Shown one piece after another: positions 31,310 through 37,387 of a DNA stretch of 37,387 nucleotides. The translations under genes were made by a program, and so were the position numbers. The stretch is from Mesotaenium endlicherianum. Its lineage: Eukaryota; Streptophyta; Zygnematophyceae; Zygnematales; Mesotaeniaceae. The notes under the pieces were generated by a model that was not told where the DNA came from, did no database searches, and worked only from the letters and a program-made list of their open reading frames with translations. Location of the stretch: positions 179,939-217,325 of the forward strand of contig WELA01011369.1 of the NCBI GenBank assembly GCA_009602735.1. The letters run 5' to 3'. Numbering within the stretch: position 1 is the first letter of the stretch; every line of letters starts with the position of its first letter.

Positions 31310-31375
31310 TGCCACTGTCGTGGAAGTGAAGTGGCCCGGCCCTAAGGTCGCGGGTTTGAATCCCACGCGTGACAC
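31310..31375 (+). ncRNA. possible tRNA-derived (SINE-like) fragment
   Basis: GCGGGTTTGAATCCCACGC (about 31350-31368) resembles a tRNA T arm with a pol III B box (GGTTTGAATCC). A convincing A box and acceptor stem are lacking, so this is not a functional tRNA. It may be a degenerate tRNA-derived SINE. Confidence 0.3.
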
Positions 31376-32722
31376 TATTGGTTTGTCCCCTGTTTTCTTT
31401 CGGGTTAACAAGTGTTGTTAACGCAATCGATAACTCGAAAGAATGATAGTCATGGTCCCAAACAATGAACGTCAGATGAATAATAATAGTCAATGATTAA
31501 TTAGCTTAATTTTTTACAATTATTTCAATGTGGACTTTATGATGAATTAAGTAATAGTATTGCAATAAAATCAAAGTCGCTTTTACGATTAAATTGCATT
31601 CCACCAATTTTTACGATTAAATCGCATACCACCTTTTGCAGTCGTGCACTAGTCGACCGGAATTAGTCGACACGCATGCGTGTCGACAATTCAATAAAAA
31701 AATACAATCTTTTACGAATAGAAAGTATAACAATTTCACGGTAAAGTAGGAGAATTATCTAAATATGCCTAAAAATCCCAGATTGTGACACTCCTTGACC
31801 ACCTTAGAAGACCCTAACGTCCTCGTTAAGGTGGAATGAAGTAGAATGGTTAATACCTGCCTTGGCACGCGTCAAACCTAAACTTGGCAAACATGTGATT
31901 GCACGAGCTTTTGCCATTTGCATATTAGCCCAAATCAATTAGGCAAATTAAGCGTATTGATTGCGTATAGCGTATTAAGCGTACTTGGATAAAATTGAAG
32001 TGTTAAAACAAACACTTTTTGTTTGGAAGGGGGGGGTTCAAGGGATTGTATTAAAAGCATGGTGTACCTTTTTATTAAGTATTCTAAGCTTTCAAGTTCT
32101 TAAAAAAGTCACTTGAAGTAATGTTGTACACATGTCGTAAAATGGCGTAAATTGCGAGGCGTACTGAGTGTATCAAGCAATGTCTGATGTAGCGAACTTA
32201 GTGCACTAGCTTAATAGCAAAATTAAGCGTATCTATGTACGACGAACCAAGGTGATTATATGAGATTAAAGGCGAAAAAGGCCGTCATTTTTGGCCATGG
32301 TCCTTTTGCGTTTGTTCACCGGTGACGAGGTTTGTTAGGTAGGCACCACCCGCCTTGGCGCAACGCCGTTGAGCATCGGCCCATTGTAGCCAATAGTGTT
32401 GAACAAGGTCACTACAAATGAGTAGAGTCTCATCTTGGGATTCATAAAATTTCCAACTAGTATTGTAATTAAGTCATTTATCAAAAACTCCAGTCTGGGA
32501 GGCTTATGACGGGTGTATTGGTCTTCAAGGACGTCTTCTAAATCCTAGGCAACATCATTAGTAAAATTCCAACTCGGGTGGTTGGTTGAGGTTGATACCG
32601 ACCGTCACACCTACACATCTTGAGTAAGCTAATATGGAACATAAGATGCGTACGCCCCATGGCCTTTATGAATTCCAGTCGATATGCAACAAATCCAGCC
32701 TGTGCTACAACAATAAAAGGGC

Positions 32723-33046
32723 TTACCTAGCGAGGCAATTTCTTTTGCTTGCACGGGTGCTTAAATTTGATTTTTTAGTATGCAACAACACTTTGTCGCT
32801 TAATAGAAGATGTAGCTCCTTCCTAGGCGTGTCAGCAAACGCTTTTTTTCTATCGCGTGCGGTTGCTAAAGCCGATTTTGCCTGTTTGTGCATCTCTTGG
32901 AGAGAATGGACAAATGGGCGTGCGCTTGAAACTCTCATGGTTGGCACCCCTAGCTCCGCATCGTGAAGAAAGTCAAAGAACAGGGTGTATGAATGCTTTA
33001 TTATTATTAAGAACAAACGGAATGTACTCCATACTTTCCCGGTCAA
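32723..33046 (-). pseudogene. decayed Ty3/gypsy pol fragment (post-integrase region)
   Basis: Minus strand reads H-D-A-E-L-G-V-P-T-M-R-V, then F-V-H-S-L-Q-E-M-H-K-Q-A-K-S-A-L, A-T-A-R-D-R-K-K-A-F-A-D-T and D-K-V-L-L-H-T-K. This is the segment after the integrase core in gypsy pols ('l..aq.rqkkyad..Rre..f.vGDkVLLstknl'). The L-F-L-I-I-I-K-H-S-Y-T stretch upstream corresponds to 'PFfLnyG.hP.tP'. The GPY/F part downstream is lost. It differs from elements A and B, so it represents another family. Confidence 0.65.
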
Positions 33047-35195
33047 ACAGCATTAGTTGCAGATTTTGAAGTGAGAGGAGAGTATGATGTATCTCAATAA
33101 TGTTGAAGATTCACATAATGTATGGGGAATCCTTTCAGAATAGAATTCAATCGTCCCGTTTGGCTATGTGTCTCCAAATGAAAACCTGTGGGTTGTAGGT
33201 ATCGGGAGTTGCGTATCACATACTTGTACACTTCATGGAAGAAATGATTTCTTACGGTCTTGTAATGCATCCATGCAACCTGAAGTCACTATCAAATGAA
33301 AAGACACGTAGTCTTTTCGACAAGAAGTAGAAGCTTGCTGTGCAAAAAGTGGCACTTGGCAATACGGTCAAAAATTGTAAACATCCCATCCTGACCCCTT
33401 TTTATGAGAAGCAAATCCACAATATAATCGAGGCTAATTGCAAACGCTACAATAGGGCAATTTTTAAGCTAGCTAGTAGCAACGTATTCCCTGGCTTTTC
33501 CCACTGTGTCGATTGCAATTGAATATAAGGTATGCAGACAGGAGTTTGTAACAATTTTTAGACCCTTGTCCACAGTTCGTTTAGCGTCACCATACACTTT
33601 TGAATGTATTGAAATGTCCAGCTCTTCCTCTATACTTCAGTGATTATGTTCGGCAATTTTAACCCACTCAAAAAGAATAGGTTTGCTTGCCTGCAGCAAG
33701 ACAATCCCTGCTCCATATTAGAAAAATCCACAACTACCTCGTATGGATGTGTGAGAGCGTCCAATGTGAAAACTGGCGCATGAGGGAGGGCATACGAAAT
33801 GCGCTCTACGCGAAGTGCGTATGTACTATGCCAAATAAACGATACGTTTGTCCTTGTTATTACAGGTCATGGCAAAGCCATAATTGAATAACCGTCGCAA
33901 AAACTCATGTAGTAGCTTGCGTATCAAATAAGTGGTTTGAAACCATATACAGGCTTTGGAGTAGACCACGTCGCTATTCAAGAAAGGGGCCATGTTTGGG
34001 CGCACCCTTGTGACCGTACAACATGTCTTAGGGAAAACAATGTCCAATTAGTTTGAAATGAACGTATCACAACTTTTGGAATGTTGAGACGGATGTGAAC
34101 AAATCACAAACAACGTCCCAAACTAGTGTATCGGGGGTCCATGAACCTATGTATGAGTAGATGCACATGTATTGCAACCTGCTCATAGCCAATCGTATTG
34201 GTACTCTGATCCCGAAAACGCAACACATGCGTTTGTTATAGTCAATTCGTGAACATGAACATGACCTCTAACTTTTTATAACGTACGCGCACATGCATCA
34301 AGAACTTTAAGTCAAGAAAAGTATGCAAATAAAATGTGCAATACAAGATGATGGCTGCTTGGGTATTGGAATTGTGAAGTAATGCTCATGAACTACAACG
34401 TACGTAAGAGCGACGTTAAGCAACCCAACTAAAACCACGGCGTACGCTAGTGCAAAATCAGCACAACTTTTGTGAACCCATTGTATATGTGTGCGCACTC
34501 AGTGTCACATGTGGGGGCTACACAACCTTGTTCTAATACAACGATTTTGAAGGCAAGAGGTCGCAACCCAACGTTCTTGAAGTGCATGGGCTGAAGCAAA
34601 CTGGACGCATCGACAATGCAACCACTAAAATTGCAAAATTATGCAGATTGTTGCAATTTTTAATCAAGAAAAGAAACGTGGAATCACAAGAAACCACGAT
34701 AAACGATATTGTAACCAAGAAAAGAGTGACAAGATATCAAAAGCAAAAAACAGGTGGTCCTTATCAAGCAAAATACGATGCCAACCTTGACATTATTTGA
34801 GTAAGCGTTGCAATAAGCGGGGCGGTTTTTTTATCGCTTTCAAGCTCAAATCCCTGTGAGAAGATTGGATCACATGTTGACGAGACAAAATAGATGCAGA
34901 AGCATCATGCAAAAGATTGAGAGTAAGAAAGTTAAAAGATGATCAACAAAATGAACATGAAGTCGAATTTAGTGTGGTCAAATCTTGACCAAAAATTGAC
35001 AACAATGCAATGTGGTCCAAAAATTGCACGTGAGAGGCAATTGACTATTGCGTCAACATTTGTGTGTCTCAATAATCGGTATAAAACATGTTGATCTTGT
35101 TGTGCCAAGCGCCGAGCTTGCTTGATGGACAGTAGAAGACTACTGAATTTAATATCTTCCATTTTCAAAATCTGCTTCAAAGATGTGAGAGTATC
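33047..35195. other. AT-rich sequence without recognised genes
   Basis: Possibly further remains of the pol fragment to its left, but too eroded to assign by eye. No RNA gene, LTR pair or intact ORF was recognised. Confidence 0.45.
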
Positions 35196-35822
35196 CGTAC
35201 CCCTCGCTATCCCTCTTTTTGTACTTACCACTCTCCGTCCTTTTACAAAGCCCGCTATCCCTCTTTCCGTCCGGCCACCGCTATCCCTACTCCGTACACC
35301 CCGCTCTCCCTCCTTTCAAACCTTCCCTATCCCTCTTTCGTTACGCCGCGCTATCCCTCGTTTTGGACCCACCGCTACTCTCTTTTCGTACCCCCCACTA
35401 TCCCTCTTTTTGTAACCCCCGCTATTCCTCATTTTGTACCAACCGCAGACTTCTTTTCATATTCCCTACTATCCCTCATTTCGTACCCACCGCAATCCTC
35501 TTTTCACAACCACCAATATGCCTCTTTTCGTACCCACCGCTAACCCTCTTTTTGTTTGCTCTCTTATTCCTTTTCTTTTACTCCTCGCTAGCCCTCTTTT
35601 TGTACTCCTTGCTATCCCTCTTTTCGTACCCATCGCTATCCTCTTTTTGCACCCACCGCTAGTCCTCTTCTTGTTCACACCCCTATCTCTTTTTTGTACT
35701 CCCCCTATTCCTTGTTTAGTACCCTCCCCACTAAGCCCTCTTTTCGTACCCCCGGCTATCCCTCTTTTTGTACATCCTCCATATCCCTTTTTTTGAACCC
35801 ATTGCTATCCCTCTTTTTTGTA
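35196..35822. repeat. degenerate ~25-bp minisatellite, block 2
   Basis: About 25 copies of CGCTATCCCTCTTTTCGTACCCAC-type units, same orientation as block 1 (2345-3815). Open frames here (PxxIPLF..., LSLFSYPP...) are artefacts. Confidence 0.9.
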
Positions 35823-35836
35823 GGGAAAATCCCTCC

Positions 35837-36105
35837 AAATTTCAAAATGAACGCATAATGCCCCATAACTTTCAAAGAATATGAAACTACACTCACGTCA
35901 ATTTCCCTAGTCATGGTAAGTCCACCTGTCTCGATGACACGGCTACCTCAACAACCTTTTCTCCCCTTTTCTCTGTAATCTTTTTGCTCCTTCTCCGTAC
36001 TGCTCTGTGCACATTTCAAAAGTGAAAGGCTTACTTTTGGGGCAAACTTCTAAACTTTGCATCCTTCAACTTTATGATCCACCCTTTCCTTCACATTCAA
36101 AAGTA
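35837..36105. repeat. inverted repeat II, left arm
   Basis: About 270 bp matching the reverse complement of 36312-36586. Shared words: CCTAGTCATGGTnAGTCCAC, TGCACATTTCAAAA, GTGAAAGGCTTACTTTT, CACCCTTTCCTTCACAT and AATGAACGCA. Identity roughly 70-75%, with small indels. Confidence 0.85.
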
Positions 36106-36311
36106 ACAATATTTGCGACGATTTTCTAGAGTTTGATTCATTGTTATCTACCCAAGCTTTACATTGTGTCTTCATTCCAAAATGTTCAACTCGGGCTTTG
36201 CTTTTATCAGTGTATAAAGAATTTGGTGTGAGAATCTTGTGGTATATAGCAAAGGTTAAAAATAGAAAACACATGAGGTTGAACTAAAGTCTAAGTAAAT
36301 ATCAAACCTAT

Positions 36312-36586
36312 TTTGACATTGGGATGTGAAGGAAAGGGTGACCATAAACCTGAAATGCAAGGTTAAAAACTTGGCCCAAAAAGTAAGCCTTTCACTCGGA
36401 TTTTGAAATGTGCAGAAAGCAGCACGGAGAAGGGGCCAAAAAAGCACGGAGAAGAGGGAAGAAAAGCTGTCAACATAGCCTCGTCATTTTTGACAAGTGG
36501 ACTGACCATGACTAGGAAAATATGACGGAAGGGTAGTTGCATAATCTTTGATAGTCCGGGAGCACTTTGCGTTCATTATTGAATTT
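36312..36586. repeat. inverted repeat II, right arm
   Basis: Partner of 35837-36105, with a ~205-bp AT-rich spacer. The whole palindrome is bordered on both sides by copies of the same minisatellite in the same orientation. Confidence 0.85.
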
Positions 36587-36617
36587 TGGGGAGCAAAAGT
36601 ATAATTTGCTCTTACCA

Positions 36618-36700
36618 CAACCACTGCTAAACCTCTTTTCGTTACCCCGCAATCCCTCTCTTCGTACACCCGCTATCCCTCTTCTTGTAATCCTTGCTAT
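36618..36700. repeat. degenerate ~25-bp minisatellite, block 3
   Basis: Three to four units (ACCTCTTTTCGTTACCCCGCAATCCCTCTCTTCGTACACCCGCTATCCCTC). Probably the right end of block 2, cut off by inverted repeat II. Confidence 0.85.
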
Positions 36701-36705
36701 ACATT

Positions 36706-37387
36706 TTGAGACACGTGATTTTGGTGTCACCTAGCTTGGATGAATCGATCCTTAGATGATTCAATTGCCGTGCACATCTCTGCCCTGAGGTCTTCAGCAT
36801 GTCTCAACTCCTCTTCCTGGCTCTCCCACACTGAGACATGGTGCATGGAAACCGATAACTTCAAGCTCTCAAATCAATATTGGACACAAGAGGTCATGTT
36901 GTACCATCTTACACATGCACTGCCGAGTATTGAATAGAATTGCAACCTCTGAGCCACGAGGCCTAGTCAGATTGTATTGCCACGTACAAGAGGATGTGCA
37001 CACGATTGCAGAATTTACGATGCACAAGCTCCTAAGCTGCCTCTGCGCCTTCTTGGATAGAAATCGACAGGCACTGATAGGCTGTAGCCCTTGGTCGTGC
37101 TTCAATGAGCATTTGGCTTATGCTACGCCCCGCTACATTGACGAGGGCTCTACACTGGTGGTATCTCCTGTTCGTCATTCAGCTATACCTTGTATTCCCA
37201 GATGAGTCATTCTAATCAGCGTGCCCGCTGGTTCAGCAGCGCGTGTAGCCACCTCATCACTGCCAGCTGGCGCCGTCGGGAGCTGTGAGTCAACAGCTTT
37301 TGTTGTCATCGCTTGCAAGTCATCCTCAAGGCGCGGGCGGCAGCCATGGCTGCCCCGAAGCCATTATCGATGTTCACAACGGTGACA
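36706..37387. other. right edge; GC content rises, possible start of another host gene
   Basis: No gene assigned. From about 37200 the sequence becomes GC-rich, with exon-like stretches: after TATTCCCAG, M-S-H-S-N-Q-R-A-R-W-F-S-S-A-C-S-H-L, followed by a GTGAGT; and after TTGCAAG, V-I-L-K-A-R-A-A-A-M-A-A-P-K. Neither was recognised as a family. Confidence 0.25.

Larger units (their letters stand above)
30079..32722. other. AT-rich sequence without recognised genes
   Basis: No gene supported. Small features inside are listed separately: a 42-bp tandem duplication at 30265 and a tRNA-like B box at about 31350. Runs such as TTTTTTACAATT and many short frames suggest decayed repeats. Confidence 0.5.

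Overview
The window is eukaryotic nuclear DNA. It holds spliced host genes with GT-AG introns, Ty3/gypsy LTR retrotransposons with chromodomains, GT-rich microsatellites and pyrimidine-rich minisatellites. The mix of GC-rich exons, a fatty acyl-AMP ligase (FAAL) fused to an acyl carrier protein (ACP), and chromovirus-type elements suggests a unicellular alga. The short TATCCCTCTTTTCGTACC-type repeat reminds me of the pyramimonadalean green alga Cymbomonas; that is recollection, not a search result. It is a draft assembly: one N gap (14695-14887) and two single Ns (12968, 18716).

Layout. 1-1850: the 3' exons of a gene homologous to STK19 (winged-helix protein), + strand. 2345-3815: a degenerate ~25-bp minisatellite. 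4776-11454: a complete Ty3/gypsy element (element A) on the minus strand, with 503-bp LTRs, a CAGCA target-site duplication, PBS, PPT, gag and pol. 12605-28743: scattered exons of a FAAL-ACP gene, + strand. This gene carries three in-frame stop codons, probable frameshifts, a solo LTR (18083-18811, CGTGA duplication) and a second Ty3/gypsy element (element B, pol-gag at 19767-25030, minus strand). Element B abuts a FAAL exon, and no usable splice acceptor is visible there. I read the gene as a pseudogene, or a disrupted allele. 28750-30078: a large imperfect inverted repeat. 30.1-35.2 kb: AT-rich sequence containing at least one decayed Ty3/gypsy pol fragment and a tRNA-like B box. 35196-36700: a second array of the same minisatellite, split by a second inverted-repeat element.

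How the parts work. In both retrotransposons pol lies in the -1 frame relative to gag. Each gag end has a canonical slippery heptamer (A AAA AAC in A, T TTA AAA in B) followed by a perfect hairpin (7 bp and 10 bp) that contains the gag stop codon. Both therefore look like programmed -1 frameshifting elements. They share the same initiator-tRNA-Met-like primer site but have unrelated LTRs. The left end of element B does not match its right LTR. A separate coiled-coil ORF lies there, so that junction is chimeric or nested. Most other short open frames are by-products of low-complexity repeats or antisense shadows.
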